Below are positions 27,297 to 36,734 of a stretch of DNA of 64,000 bases, in pieces. Position numbers and translations under genes: made by a program. Below the pieces are notes generated by a model. That model was not told where the DNA came from. It was given only the letters and a program-made list of their open reading frames with translations, and did not search any database. Within the stretch, counting starts at the first letter, position 1, and each line of letters starts with the position of its first letter. Source of the stretch: Pseudomonadota bacterium. Lineage in GTDB: Bacteria > Desulfobacterota > Desulfobulbia > Desulfobulbales > Desulfocapsaceae. The DNA lies in contig JAHIUA010000033.1 in NCBI GenBank assembly GCA_018817385.1, positions 1 through 64,000 of the forward strand, written 5' to 3'.

Positions 27297-27842
27297 ATTA
27301 AACGTCGAGGAAAAAGAGCCCCGGTTCAGCGTGAGGTTAAAGTTAAGACCAATGACTTGATTCGTCATGCGCAAATTCGACTCATTGGAAGTGACGGCAG
27401 TCAGCTCGGAGTAGTCAGCTCAGTAGAGGGTCAGGAACTTGCCGATAATGAGGGACTGGATCTCGTAGAGATTTCACCAAATGCCGAGCCACCTGTTTGT
27501 AAGATCATGAACTATGACCGGTTCAGATACGAACAATCTAAAAAACAACAGGACGCTAAAAAGAAACAAACTATAGTTGAGACCAAGGAAATAAAATTCC
27601 GTCCCAAGACAGATTCCCATGATCTCGACTTTAAGATAAAGAACATTAAAAAATTCCTTGGCCAAAACCACAAGGTAAAGCTCACCATGCGCTTCCGTGG
27701 ACGTGAGATAGTCTACAGCCAGACAGTGGGCATGGAAGCTATGAATAAAATCAGCGCCCTCCTGGAGGATGATGCCGTTATCCTCAATCCACCAAAGATG
27801 GAAGGACGTCAGCTGGTTATGTTTGTCGGTCCAAAAGGTTGA
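27297..27842 (+). CDS. infC: translation initiation factor IF-3 (AUU start)
   Basis: IF-3 inspects start-codon pairing on the 30S subunit. The frame is open upstream of the first usual start, and the rare ATT codon at 27297 is preceded by a strong ribosome binding site (GGGAGG, 7 bases away). Starting there restores the standard basic N-terminus (KRRGKRAPVQREVKV) and the 181-aa length. An AUU start lets IF-3 repress its own translation in E. coli, and the same feedback is expected here. The N domain (NDLIRHAQIRLIGSDG) and C domain (KFRPKTDSHDLDFKIKN, MRFRGRE) are intact. Confidence 0.96.
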   Translation: MKRRGKRAPVQREVKVKTNDLIRHAQIRLIGSDGSQLGVVSSVEGQELADNEGLDLVEISPNAEPPVCKIMNYDRFRYEQSKKQQDAKKKQTIVETKEIKFRPKTDSHDLDFKIKNIKKFLGQNHKVKLTMRFRGREIVYSQTVGMEAMNKISALLEDDAVILNPPKMEGRQLVMFVGPKG

Positions 27843-27941
27843 CAAGAACTGAAAACCAATAGAAATCATTACCAAAGCAACAATGTGGAATTGTCCAAAC
27901 TATTCCCCTGCAAAGTATAGGTAGTTAAAGGAGTATAAACC

Positions 27942-28139
27942 ATGCCCAAGATGAAGACAAAAAGAGGCGCTGCAAAGCGTTTCACAAAGACCGGATCAGG
28001 AAAAATAAAACGTTCCAAGGCCTTTACCAGTCATATTCTGACCAAGAAATCAACAAAAAGAAAACGTAATCTGCGTAAGTCTGCACTGGTAGATGGAACC
28101 AACACTAAATCAATCCGGAAGATTCTTCCCTACCTGTAA
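27942..28139 (+). CDS. rpmI: 50S ribosomal protein L35
   Basis: 65-aa very basic protein of the large subunit. It begins [14 protein letters not shown] and ends with IRKILPYL, the standard family pattern. AAAGGAG lies about 9 bases before the ATG. Its place between infC and rplT is nearly universal. Confidence 0.98.
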   Translation: MPKMKTKRGAAKRFTKTGSGKIKRSKAFTSHILTKKSTKRKRNLRKSALVDGTNTKSIRKILPYL

Positions 28140-28222
28140 GCCGCAAAGAACGTCCGGGGTTCACCCCCACTATCATGAGTCTACTGAGGACATGGGTCCT
28201 CTTGAATTGAAAGGAGCAGCAA

Positions 28223-28579
28223 ATGCCACGCGTGACAAGGGGCTTTAAAGCCCGCAGAAGAAGAAATAAAGTACTGAAACTGGCCAAGGGTTACTGGGGA
28301 GGCAAATCACGCCTCTACCGTTCAGCCACTGAGGCTGTTGACAAAGCTCTGGCCTACGCCTATCGTGACCGTCGCACCAAAAAGCGCGATTTTCGCCGTC
28401 TGTGGATCGCCCGTATCAATGCTGGTGCCAAGATGAACGATATCAACTATTCCAAACTGATGGGTGGACTGAAAAAAGCCAGCATCGACCTGGATCGGAA
28501 AGTTCTGTCTAACATGGCTATCCTTGATGCTCCGGCTTTCTCCGCAGTTGTCAAACTAGCCAAAGAGGCAACTGCCTGA
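28223..28579 (+). CDS. rplT: 50S ribosomal protein L20
   Basis: 118-aa basic protein needed early in 50S assembly. The sequence [35 protein letters not shown] and INAGA is diagnostic. L20 represses the infC operon in several bacteria by binding leader RNA; the 83-base rpmI-rplT gap and the infC leader were not found to hold a clear L20 site. AAAGGAG precedes the start. Confidence 0.98.
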   Translation: MPRVTRGFKARRRRNKVLKLAKGYWGGKSRLYRSATEAVDKALAYAYRDRRTKKRDFRRLWIARINAGAKMNDINYSKLMGGLKKASIDLDRKVLSNMAILDAPAFSAVVKLAKEATA

Positions 28580-28705
28580 AGACAGCATGTTCTGATAAAG
28601 AGTTACTCGAATTGCGGACAAGATAGAAAAGAAAGAGGATGGCGGGAATGTTCTCTGAAAAACAATTTTTCTCTACCTGCAAACACTCCTTGCTCAGCTT
28701 TTTTT

Positions 28706-28736
28706 ATGCCGATTCCATCCTCAATGGAACCGGCAT
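28706..28736. terminator. hairpin after rplT
   Basis: ATGCCGATTCCAT (28706-28718) pairs with ATGGAACCGGCAT (28724-28736) with one mismatch around a 5-base loop, followed by ATTCTTTT. It is the only structured element in the 440-base gap between rplT and pheS and may end the ribosomal transcript. The rest of the gap shows no gene; it probably holds the pheS promoter. Confidence 0.5.
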
Positions 28737-29020
28737 ATTCTTTTGATGAGAACCCCATCTGAGAGCAAGGGATTCTTTGCCGCAACCATTCTCTGAAGGG
28801 ATGTAACTGCAGTGTCAACATGCTGTAACCATTAGAATTGTTTTGTTTTTTTGCCACAAAAAGCGAAAGCTTAGCTGAAAGCCACAACGCTGGAAGACGT
28901 TTTCTTGTCTCCCTTGGCAGTGAAAGGTTCTTGGCAGGTGATAAAAAAGCATACAATTTCAATCTATTATTAGTCTAAGGGTCAAATCCTTAGCATATCC
29001 GAGTAAGAATTTAAAAAGCC

Positions 29021-30037
29021 ATGGAGCAAGAGATACTCAGTCTACAGGGCCTGGCCAAGGAGCAGTTGGCCGCCATAGAAAATGGAGAACAACTGGAGGA
29101 ATTCCGCATCCGTTTTCTTGGCAGAAAAGGACAATTCGGCTCCCTCATGAAAGCGCTGGGAAACGTTTCAGCAGAGGACAAGCCTCGACTCGGTCAGATG
29201 GCCAATACGGCCAAAAAAACAATAGAAGCCCTCTATACTGAAAAACAACAGACCCTCGGGACTGGCAGCCAGAGAGCCAGTGAAAAAAGCGGCTCAATAG
29301 ATCTGACCCTTCCCGGTCGCAGACCGCAAAACGGAAAACTGCATCCGGTAACCCAGATCATGAATGAGGTCTGTTCCATCTTTGAAAGCCTCGGATTTTC
29401 TGTTGCTGAAGGGCCTGATGTAGAGCACGATCACTACAACTTTGAAGCCCTCAATATTCCAGCCCATCACCCGGCCAGGGATATGCACGATACCTTTTAT
29501 ATCAGTGACTCTATTCTCCTGCGAACGCATACCTCTCCCATGCAAGCAAGAATTATGGAAAACCAGCAGCCGCCACTGAGAGTCATTGCTCCCGGCAAGG
29601 TTTATCGCTGTGATTCCGACATTACCCATACCCCCATGTTTCATCAGGTAGAGGGATTTCTTGTGGATCGTCACGTCTCTTTTGCCGATCTCAAGGGTGT
29701 GCTCACCACCTTTACCCAAAAGATGTTTGCAAAGGATCTTGCTCTGCGCTTTCGTCCCAGTTTCTTCCCCTTTACCGAACCCAGTGCAGAAGTGGATATC
29801 GCCTGTGTTATCTGCGGCGGTTCCGGTTGCCGGGTGTGTAAGCGTACAGGATGGCTTGAAATCCTCGGTGCCGGAATGATAGATCCGGAAGTATTCAAAA
29901 TGGTGGGTTATGATCCAGAGATCTACAGTGGCTTTGCCTTCGGGCTTGGTATTGAGCGTATTGCCATGCTCAAATATGGTATAGACGACATCCGTCTTTA
30001 CTACGAAAACGATCTCCGTTTTCTCTCTCAATTTTAG
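29021..30037 (+). CDS. pheS: phenylalanine--tRNA ligase alpha subunit
   Basis: 338-aa catalytic subunit of the (alpha-beta)2 enzyme. The N-terminal coiled coil is followed by class II motifs: motif 1 around [19 protein letters not shown], motif 2 THTSPMQAR and motif 3 [18 protein letters not shown]. The insertion [17 protein letters not shown], with four cysteines, is a zinc-ribbon-like loop seen in a subset of bacterial PheS. pheT follows after 43 bases. Confidence 0.97.
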   Translation: MEQEILSLQGLAKEQLAAIENGEQLEEFRIRFLGRKGQFGSLMKALGNVSAEDKPRLGQMANTAKKTIEALYTEKQQTLGTGSQRASEKSGSIDLTLPGRRPQNGKLHPVTQIMNEVCSIFESLGFSVAEGPDVEHDHYNFEALNIPAHHPARDMHDTFYISDSILLRTHTSPMQARIMENQQPPLRVIAPGKVYRCDSDITHTPMFHQVEGFLVDRHVSFADLKGVLTTFTQKMFAKDLALRFRPSFFPFTEPSAEVDIACVICGGSGCRVCKRTGWLEILGAGMIDPEVFKMVGYDPEIYSGFAFGLGIERIAMLKYGIDDIRLYYENDLRFLSQF

Positions 30038-30080
30038 ATCAACCCAGGTCCCCTGTTCCTCAAGAGATAGAGATTAAAGC

Positions 30081-32525
30081 ATGAAGTTTACCCTAAACTG
30101 GTTAAAAGAATATGTCGACACCGGAGATCTCAGCCCGGAGGCCCTGGCCGAACACCTGACCATGCTTGGTCTTGAGGTAGACGGTGTCACCGAAATTTTT
30201 CCGCAACTCAAGCCCCTGAAGACGGCAAAAGTCCTTTCAGTGGAGTCACACCCAAACGCTGACAGCCTCCACCTCTGCGAGGTCGCAGTCGGAGAAGAGA
30301 CATACTCCATAGTCTGCGGAGCCCCAAACGTCCGTAACGGTCTGGTCACCGCCATTGCCCTGCCGGGAACCATTATGCCCGATGGCACGAAGATCAAACC
30401 ATCGAAGGTCAGGGGTATAAAATCAAACGGTATGCTCTGTTCAGAACGAGAGTTGGGACTGAGTGATTCGCAATCCGGCATCATGGAACTCCCTGATGAT
30501 CTGGAGCATGGGCTGCCGCTCCTCCAAGCCTTGGGCCTTGACGATCTCCTGATCGAGGTCGACCTGACCCCCAATCGACCCGACTGCGCCTCTGTTATTG
30601 GAATAGCCAGAGAAATTGCCGGAATCACCAGGACGCCACTCACTCTTCCGGTGAACAACGCATCCCTGGAAGGCGCTCCATGTGAATTCAAAGTCGACGT
30701 AGAAGATTTCGAGCAGTGTCCCCGGTATACCGCCCGCCTCATCAAAGGAGTAGTCATTGCCCCCTCCCCTTGGTGGATCCGCAGTCGCTTACTCGCCATT
30801 GGCCTGCGTCCCATCAATAATGTGGTGGATATCACCAACCTGGTGATGATGGAATATGGTCAGCCGCTGCACGCCTTTGACTATGATACCCTGGCCGGAA
30901 AACAGATTTTCGTCCGTTGCCCCAAACCAAATGAAAAGACATTCACCACCCTGGACGGAGTAGAACGTACCCTTGAACCAGACATGCTGCTCATTTGCGA
31001 TGCGGTTCAACCCGTGGCCGTAGGCGGTGTTATGGGTGGGCTCAATTCAGAAGTCACGGCGAAAACCACCAACATCCTTCTCGAAAGTGCCTGTTTCAAT
31101 CCTATCTCCATACGTCGTACAGCCCGCAGACTCAATCTTCCCTCCGAAGCCTCTTACCGCTTTGAACGAGGTGTTGATCCTGACGGCTGCCTCACAGCCA
31201 TGGAACGAGCAGTATCCCTCTTCTCAGAAATCGCCGGAGGGAATGTTGTCCCAGGCGGCGTTGACCTCTATGGTGGCAAACAGCCCCTTAACTCGCAGAC
31301 CCTTCGCATTTCTCGAACTTCAGCTCTCCTCGGTATCGAACTCGATTACCATAAGATAGCTGATGTCCTCCAGTCCATTGGTATCCGCTGCAAAGAAAAA
31401 GATAAGGATACCCTGTGGGTGAATCCTCCGTCCTTCCGTATCGATATCGAACGTGAAGTGGACCTGGTTGAAGAAGTGGCCCGGCTGATTGGCTACAATA
31501 ATATTCCCACCAGCCTGCCTGTGGTCAGCCTCAGTTACCCTGAACAAGATCCACAGAGAGGACTGCGCTCGCAAACCGCTACTCTTCTCACGGGCATGGG
31601 CTTCTCGGAGGCCATTAATTACAGCTTTGTCACAGACAAACATCTCTCACTTCTAAAGCTCGCAGAAGATGACCCGCGACGACAGCAGGTAACCCTTCTC
31701 AACCCTCTCAGCGAGGAGCAGTCTGTTATGCGGACCATGCTGCTGCCCGCCCTTCTGGAAAATTTAAAACGCAATATCAACTTCCAGAAGAACAATGTGA
31801 AGCTTTTTGAAATGGGTAAGGTCTTTACACCGCAAGGGGCAAACGAACAACCCATAGAACGTGAACGATTAGCCGGTATTCTCAGCGGAAGAAGAGGCGG
31901 TGAAAGCTCTTCCTTTCATTTCAACGACGAGAATGTAGATTTCCTTGATGGCAAAGGGGTAATGGAACAGATTCTTGAAAATCTGCGTCTCCAAGGCTGC
32001 GGCGCCATGGATGTCGTTCAATTCCGTTTGCCAGTGCCGGCAGAAGTAGATCCCTACTGTGACCCGTTACAGTGCCTCGTCCTTGATACAGAGAAGGGTG
32101 TTCTGGGCCATCTGGCCAGACTGCAACCAGAAGTGGCAAGAAGCTTTGGTATCAAACAGGAAGTCTTCTTTTTTGATCTGGATTTTGTACTCCTCTGCTC
32201 CCTGCAGGCAGTTCCAAAGAGCTTTAGCTCACTGCCGGTTTTTCCTGCAGTGAAGCGAGATATCGCTCTCCTGGTCCCTGAAGATGTCAAGGCTGGGGAT
32301 CTCCTGGAAAGTGTTCGCACAAGCCCAGAAAAATTCATTGAATGTTGTGAGATATTCGATGTATACCAGGGGAAACCTCTCGAAAAAGGTTTCAAGAGTG
32401 TTGCTATTTCCGTGACCTATCGTTCTCCGACAAATACCCTCACGGAAAAGAATGTCAGCAAGTCCCATACAAAAATTATTCAGAGACTGATTTCTCAGTT
32501 CAACGGAAGTCTGAGAGAAGGATAA
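30081..32525 (+). CDS. pheT: phenylalanine--tRNA ligase beta subunit
   Basis: 814-aa partner of PheS. It carries the EMAP-like tRNA-binding domain (about residues 40-150), the B3/B4 editing region, the B5 domain and a C-terminal FDX-ACB anticodon-binding domain (VFPAVKRDIALLVPE onward). Length and order are standard. The start MKFTLNWLKEYVD is conserved. Confidence 0.97.
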   Translation: MKFTLNWLKEYVDTGDLSPEALAEHLTMLGLEVDGVTEIFPQLKPLKTAKVLSVESHPNADSLHLCEVAVGEETYSIVCGAPNVRNGLVTAIALPGTIMPDGTKIKPSKVRGIKSNGMLCSERELGLSDSQSGIMELPDDLEHGLPLLQALGLDDLLIEVDLTPNRPDCASVIGIAREIAGITRTPLTLPVNNASLEGAPCEFKVDVEDFEQCPRYTARLIKGVVIAPSPWWIRSRLLAIGLRPINNVVDITNLVMMEYGQPLHAFDYDTLAGKQIFVRCPKPNEKTFTTLDGVERTLEPDMLLICDAVQPVAVGGVMGGLNSEVTAKTTNILLESACFNPISIRRTARRLNLPSEASYRFERGVDPDGCLTAMERAVSLFSEIAGGNVVPGGVDLYGGKQPLNSQTLRISRTSALLGIELDYHKIADVLQSIGIRCKEKDKDTLWVNPPSFRIDIEREVDLVEEVARLIGYNNIPTSLPVVSLSYPEQDPQRGLRSQTATLLTGMGFSEAINYSFVTDKHLSLLKLAEDDPRRQQVTLLNPLSEEQSVMRTMLLPALLENLKRNINFQKNNVKLFEMGKVFTPQGANEQPIERERLAGILSGRRGGESSSFHFNDENVDFLDGKGVMEQILENLRLQGCGAMDVVQFRLPVPAEVDPYCDPLQCLVLDTEKGVLGHLARLQPEVARSFGIKQEVFFFDLDFVLLCSLQAVPKSFSSLPVFPAVKRDIALLVPEDVKAGDLLESVRTSPEKFIECCEIFDVYQGKPLEKGFKSVAISVTYRSPTNTLTEKNVSKSHTKIIQRLISQFNGSLREG

Positions 32526-32746
32526 CTCCCCCATCAGCTATCCAATATCCGGGTACCTTGAAAAATTTGAATTTGTATTCAAGAGCAAGGAGCATACGAA
32601 AAAATAACGCAACATCAGTTTGATCTGTGAGCATTATCTTTTTTCGACTGCGACGAAGAACTTGGCCCAAAAAGCAATTTTTCGAGGTGACCATTATTAA
32701 AAGCTACTTCGGTATGCACATAGAACGTTATAAAGAAGGTAACTAA

Positions 32747-33037
32747 ATGAACAAAGGAAATCTTACCCGTAAGGAACTGGCCGAGGCGCTTACCTTACAA
32801 CTTGGTTATTCACAAAGTAGCTGCTCCGAGCTTGTTGATACCTTTTTGGACAGGATGAAAGACAAACTGCTCAATGGCGAATCCATTAAATTTGTCCACT
32901 TCGGCACCTTTAATGTCCGGGATAAACAACCTCGTCGTGGTCGCAATCCACGTACTGGGGAAAGTATAACGATTAAATCCCGGCAGATGATAAGCTTTCG
33001 CCCAAGCAAAAAAATGCGAGATCAAATCAACGATTAA
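32747..33037 (+). CDS. ihfA: integration host factor alpha subunit
   Basis: 96-aa DNA-bending protein of the HU/IHF family. The position directly after pheT, and the signature KFVHFGTFNVRDKQPRRGRN with RTGE, identify the alpha subunit. AAGAAGG lies 6 bases before the ATG. The 220-base gap from pheT may contain its own promoter. Conserved intercalating Pro (in NPRTGE) is present. Confidence 0.93.
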   Translation: MNKGNLTRKELAEALTLQLGYSQSSCSELVDTFLDRMKDKLLNGESIKFVHFGTFNVRDKQPRRGRNPRTGESITIKSRQMISFRPSKKMRDQIND

Positions 33038-33069
33038 CCTGGAACAGCACAAGGGGAACGACCACCGAA

Positions 33070-33420
33070 ATGAGAGCAGAAATACCAGATAAGCTCTATT
33101 TTAAAATCGGTGAGGTCAGTAAACTGGCCGAGGTGGCCCCTCATGTCCTCAGGTACTGGGAGAGTGAATTCAAAGAAATACGCCCTAAAAGGGCTAATTC
33201 TAAACAACGACTCTACCGACGGCAAGATGTTGAAACAGTCCTGTTGATAAAAGAACTGCTGCACGAAAAAGGATATACCATTTCTGGAGCCAGAAAATTT
33301 CTGGAAAAGAGCAAACGAGTGGTACCGACAGCAAACGGCACAACCGTCCCCAGCTGTCTCGATACAATCAAGAAGGAACTCCTGCAAATGAAACGCCTCC
33401 TTGAAAAAAAGGACCGATAA
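33070..33420 (+). CDS. MerR-family transcriptional regulator
   Basis: 116-aa protein with a winged HTH of the MerR type (KLYFKIGEVSKLAEVAPHVL, then RYWESEF), a helical dimerisation arm and no effector-binding domain. This short MerR gene after ihfA and before tRNA-Pro is a conserved arrangement in many proteobacteria. The target is unknown. Confidence 0.92.
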   Translation: MRAEIPDKLYFKIGEVSKLAEVAPHVLRYWESEFKEIRPKRANSKQRLYRRQDVETVLLIKELLHEKGYTISGARKFLEKSKRVVPTANGTTVPSCLDTIKKELLQMKRLLEKKDR

Positions 33421-33445
33421 AGTTCATTTTCTTATCGACCATTTG

Positions 33446-33474
33446 TTGACACTCTTGCATCCCCATGGTAAGAG
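33446..33474 (+). promoter_or_regulatory. sigma-70 promoter of tRNA-Pro
   Basis: TTGACA (33446-33451), a 17-base spacer and TAAGAG (33469-33474). The implied start is a few bases before the tRNA at 33487. The -35 is perfect. Confidence 0.65.
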
Positions 33475-33486
33475 ACAAACACATTT

Positions 33487-33563
33487 CGGAACGTAGCGCA
33501 GCCTGGTAGCGCACTTGACTGGGGGTCAAGTGGTCGGAGGTTCGAATCCTCTCGTTCCGACCA
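33487..33563 (+). tRNA. tRNA-Pro (GGG)
   Basis: 77-base tRNA with encoded CCA. Acceptor CGGAACG pairs with CGTTCCG, the anticodon arm CTTGA-CTGGGGG-TCAAG carries GGG, and the T arm contains GGTTCGAATCC. Confidence 0.97.
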
Positions 33564-33573
33564 GTAAACGACA

Positions 33574-33615
33574 AAGGGCGTTAACAGTAAATACAAACTG
33601 TTAACGCCCTTTTTT
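33574..33615 (+). terminator. rho-independent terminator after tRNA-Pro
   Basis: AAGGGCGTTAACAG (33574-33587) pairs perfectly with CTGTTAACGCCCTT (33598-33611) around a 10-base loop, followed by TTTT. It ends the tRNA transcript and can also serve the convergent secreted-protein gene. Confidence 0.95.
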
Positions 33616-33728
33616 CATTGGACTTGGCTGTGGGATATTCTTTTTACTCGAATCAGTTCAGGTCACTTCATGACAGGAGTACAACACGGCAAACATCACA
33701 TCACCAGCAAGGTGATGTCTCCCTAACC

Positions 33729-34292
33729 TTACAAGATCCCCCAGCAAGAACTGTTTCCAGAAGGATACTCGCTGAAATAAAGATTACTCTTGTTTCGCCC
33801 ATTACACTCGCCTACCTTCCTGTCACATATGGAATGCACCATGGTCCCCATCCAGCAGTCAGGCATTCCGGCATCTATCCCTTTGGCATGTGCCGTCTCT
33901 CGAAGGTAATCCCATGAGCCGAGGGTAAACGTTTTTCCGTTATCTTTAGACCAGACGGCAGCAACCATTCCGGCCATGCCATTGGAAAACACAGGATAGG
34001 GAAGTTTATAGGGAAGAGTTTCCCACGACATATAGCTCGTCGTAAAATAAACATTATTCAGATAAACCTCCTGATTTTCCGGGATCAGGAGATCATCGGG
34101 ATCATTAGGCAGATCTCCTTCCCACTGGGTAATGTCAACACTGTTGAAAACAAACTCCGTCACATGGACAACTGTTAACGATGTGGATGCGGTGAGAGCT
34201 GTAGCCATTGCCCCCTCTGCCCAAACAGACGTTATCAGTAATGCTGCACAAGCTATTGAAAAATATTTTTTCACTCTACTCATATCACTCAA
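33729..34292 (-). CDS. secreted protein of unknown function
   Basis: 187-aa protein with a clear Sec signal peptide (hydrophobic core IACAALLITSVWA, cleavage likely after AMA near residue 31). The mature part is acidic, rich in Tyr and Trp, with four late cysteines (in DCWM, ICDRKVGEC and SSCW) suited to disulfides. The TTG at 34292 is favoured as start because GGAG lies exactly 8 bases upstream; the ATG three codons later is too far. It is next to the type II secretion genes and could be a substrate, which is only a guess. No family was recognised. The 294-base gap beyond its start shows nothing definite. Confidence 0.7.
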   Translation of the reverse strand: MSDMSRVKKYFSIACAALLITSVWAEGAMATALTASTSLTVVHVTEFVFNSVDITQWEGDLPNDPDDLLIPENQEVYLNNVYFTTSYMSWETLPYKLPYPVFSNGMAGMVAAVWSKDNGKTFTLGSWDYLRETAHAKGIDAGMPDCWMGTMVHSICDRKVGECNGRNKSNLYFSEYPSGNSSCWGIL

Positions 34293-34586
34293 AAAAAGAC
34301 TCCTTTTAACTGCCCGTTAGAAAAAACAGTTGCATATTCTTTCCCTTTTGCCTCCTTCCATCCTGCTGCTGACCGCCACCAAGGAAAAAGGGAAATATTT
34401 CACAATAACATTAGGAAGTAACCCTACTGCCGCTTAACCGGGTAAGGCGAGATAAACGAACACTATTCAGCAATACAGGATCTTTCAGGATAAACAACAA
34501 TGGAATATTTTTCAACCAATAATTAATGAGTTAAGAGCGACCTTCCGTGCAGACAAAAGAAGAGTTACAGATTGCCTTAAAAGGAA

Positions 34587-35312
34587 TCAAAACAGCTTCA
34601 CCTGAAAGACAAAGACCTCATAGCGAAGGATCACTCCAGCACGGGTAATCTGCTGCAGAGAAAGACTCTTACTCACCTGGTCACCTTCACGAAGAATTCG
34701 GTTATTGATCATGATTAAGCGTTTTCCCGGGTCATCGGCATAGACATGGCCGGCAAAGGAGAGTTCAGGAATTTTTTCCCTGAGCTCAGTTGGCATCTCT
34801 TCGAGAAGAGGCAAGACGTTCTCTGGATTGTCCTCCACCACTGGCTGCGGTTCAGAAATCTCCAGATCTATCTTTTGAGGGCTTTCAGGTTCGACATCAG
34901 GAAGAACTGCTGAAGAAGGCGGCTGGTTCTGGCCCCTGACCTCTGCCATGGCCTGACGCACCTCCTGAGAAATTTGTACCAGAATTTCCTGCGACAGATC
35001 GCCTGAATCCGAAGCAGGAGTCAATGGGACTACGGCCTGAGATGTTCCAGGAGAAAGAGGAGGGGGAGAAGGTGAAAAAACCTCCAGCTCCTGGGCAAGC
35101 TGAGGCAGGTCCTTTTCCTCTCCCGTCCACCAAAACCACACGCCTCCGCCGAGCAAGAGGAAAGCCACAGCGCCTGCCAGCCATTTGGCCACCAACGATA
35201 CACGCTCTGGTCTATGGGCGGGAGGCAAAGAATGGTCGGCCTGAAGATCAGGCACTCCCTCCTTTTTCCGTTCCTTCTCCGACTTTTTCAGTGCTTCCAG
35301 AATATAGGACAT
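34587..35312 (-). CDS. gspB: type II secretion accessory protein GspB
   Basis: 241-aa inner-membrane protein that with GspA helps insert the secretin through peptidoglycan. The cytoplasmic N-terminus (MSYILEALKKSEKERK) is the GspB signature, one helix lies at residues about 42-66, then comes a Pro/Glu-rich periplasmic linker and the conserved C-terminal domain (GHVYADDPGKRLIMINNRIL, residues about 189-208). It follows gspA with a 110-base gap on the minus strand. Confidence 0.93.
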   Translation of the reverse strand: MSYILEALKKSEKERKKEGVPDLQADHSLPPAHRPERVSLVAKWLAGAVAFLLLGGGVWFWWTGEEKDLPQLAQELEVFSPSPPPLSPGTSQAVVPLTPASDSGDLSQEILVQISQEVRQAMAEVRGQNQPPSSAVLPDVEPESPQKIDLEISEPQPVVEDNPENVLPLLEEMPTELREKIPELSFAGHVYADDPGKRLIMINNRILREGDQVSKSLSLQQITRAGVILRYEVFVFQVKLF

Positions 35313-35422
35313 ACCGTTTTTTTCCCTGAGTCTTTTTTCCTTTATAACTCGTTTATCTCTTGCAACACTCTCTGGTACGTTGCAAAGAGTTGTCCCTCCA
35401 TCTCAGGATGTACTTACCCTGG

Positions 35423-36526
35423 TCACGCTTTTCTGCCCTGTCGAATCCTCTCCCCACTCTCTGCTGCTTTTCTTGTTTCTCCAAGGTCAAGACAAGGAGA
35501 AGCAGCTAGAAAGGAAAAGGCGGCAAGAGCGGGCGTTCGATTCGATTTCTCTTTCATTTTTTCCACCTGCCCTCCCTTGGACGGCAGCACTGATTCCAGA
35601 GAAATATTTTTGGAAAAATAAAACGTGGCTGCGCCAACACCAAGAATAAAAAGAAGCAAGGCCAGCAAAACAGTGAGCAACAGACGCCTTTTGTTTCTTC
35701 TTCCCGCTCGCCTTCCTCCAGTCCCCAACACCTCCTCAGCCGCCTGTTCAACGATGCTGGCATTGACCTGATATCTGCCTTCCACATAGGCACCAAGCAG
35801 GGCGCGATCACAGACAACATTGGTCAAACGAGGAATCCCTTGAGTCAATTGGTAAATTCTGGTTAGCGCTGCTTCAGAAAAAAGTTTTTCCCTCACCCCA
35901 GCCACGACCAGACGATGACGAATATAAGCAAAGACATCGGCTCGCCCAAGAGGCAACAGATGGTAGCGGGAGGTGATGCGCTGACTGATCTGATCGGCCC
36001 CTGAATTTTCCAGTATCTGCCTCAATTCACTCTGGCCCAGAAGGACGATCTTCAAAAGTTTTTTCTTGTGCGTCTCGAGATTAGTCAGAAGACGAAGGAG
36101 TTCCAGGAGATCAAGACTCAGGTTCTGGGCCTCATCAATGAGGAGTGCGGTATTTCTTCCTCTGGCATGGGCATCGAGGAGATAACGATTGAGGTTATCA
36201 ATATAAAACTTTGCACTTCTCTCACCCTCATCCAGGGGGATCTCCAATTCATCACAAATGGTTTCCAGAAGTTCGAGGTCTGTTAGGCGAGGATTAACGA
36301 TCAGGGCAACATCGGTGTTATCCGGCAGCTGTTCCAGAAGGCAGCGACACACCGTGGTCTTGCCGGTGCCGACATCTCCGGTCAACAGAATGAAACAGCC
36401 GTCACTGCTGATTCCATACAGGAGATGGGCCAATGCCTCGCGGTGCAACTCGCTCATGTACAGATAACGAGGATCCGGGGCAATGGAAAAAGGTTTTTCT
36501 TTGAAACCAAAGTAGTTTGTATACAT
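35423..36526 (-). CDS. gspA: type II secretion ATPase GspA (short form)
   Basis: 367-aa ExeA-type AAA ATPase. MYTNYFGFKEKPFSIAPDPR opens the protein, Walker A GDVGTGKTT is near residue 50 and Walker B ALLIDEAQNL near 131. A membrane helix (about residues 281-301) follows. Aeromonas-type GspA continues with a periplasmic peptidoglycan-binding domain; here the chain ends about 65 residues after the helix with no such domain visible. Either this lineage lacks it or the 3' end has changed. ATG 36526 begins the conserved sequence; a TTG at 36535 is also in frame. It diverges from gspF, with the 208-base gap probably holding both promoters. Confidence 0.9.
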   Translation of the reverse strand: MYTNYFGFKEKPFSIAPDPRYLYMSELHREALAHLLYGISSDGCFILLTGDVGTGKTTVCRCLLEQLPDNTDVALIVNPRLTDLELLETICDELEIPLDEGERSAKFYIDNLNRYLLDAHARGRNTALLIDEAQNLSLDLLELLRLLTNLETHKKKLLKIVLLGQSELRQILENSGADQISQRITSRYHLLPLGRADVFAYIRHRLVVAGVREKLFSEAALTRIYQLTQGIPRLTNVVCDRALLGAYVEGRYQVNASIVEQAAEEVLGTGGRRAGRRNKRRLLLTVLLALLLFILGVGAATFYFSKNISLESVLPSKGGQVEKMKEKSNRTPALAAFSFLAASPCLDLGETRKAAESGERIRQGRKA

Positions 36527-36734
36527 CGCTATCAAGGTAAAAAAATCAACAGGGGAGGCAGATAACCTTGCAGTGAGGGCTTAAAGGATTGCTGGGAATG
36601 GCATCGGTACTCACAATGAATTTGCTCCGTCTGCCTCTTTTTTCCTATTTCATGTTGATATTATTTACAGTATTACTACCATAGAAAAGAAATGGACAAG
36701 GTTTTTTCAATTTTTTGCCAAAAAGCAGCAGAAT

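Noticed and set aside
28603-28962. Minus-strand 119-codon frame between rplT and pheS
   Set aside because: No ribosome site or family likeness, and it spans a hairpin.
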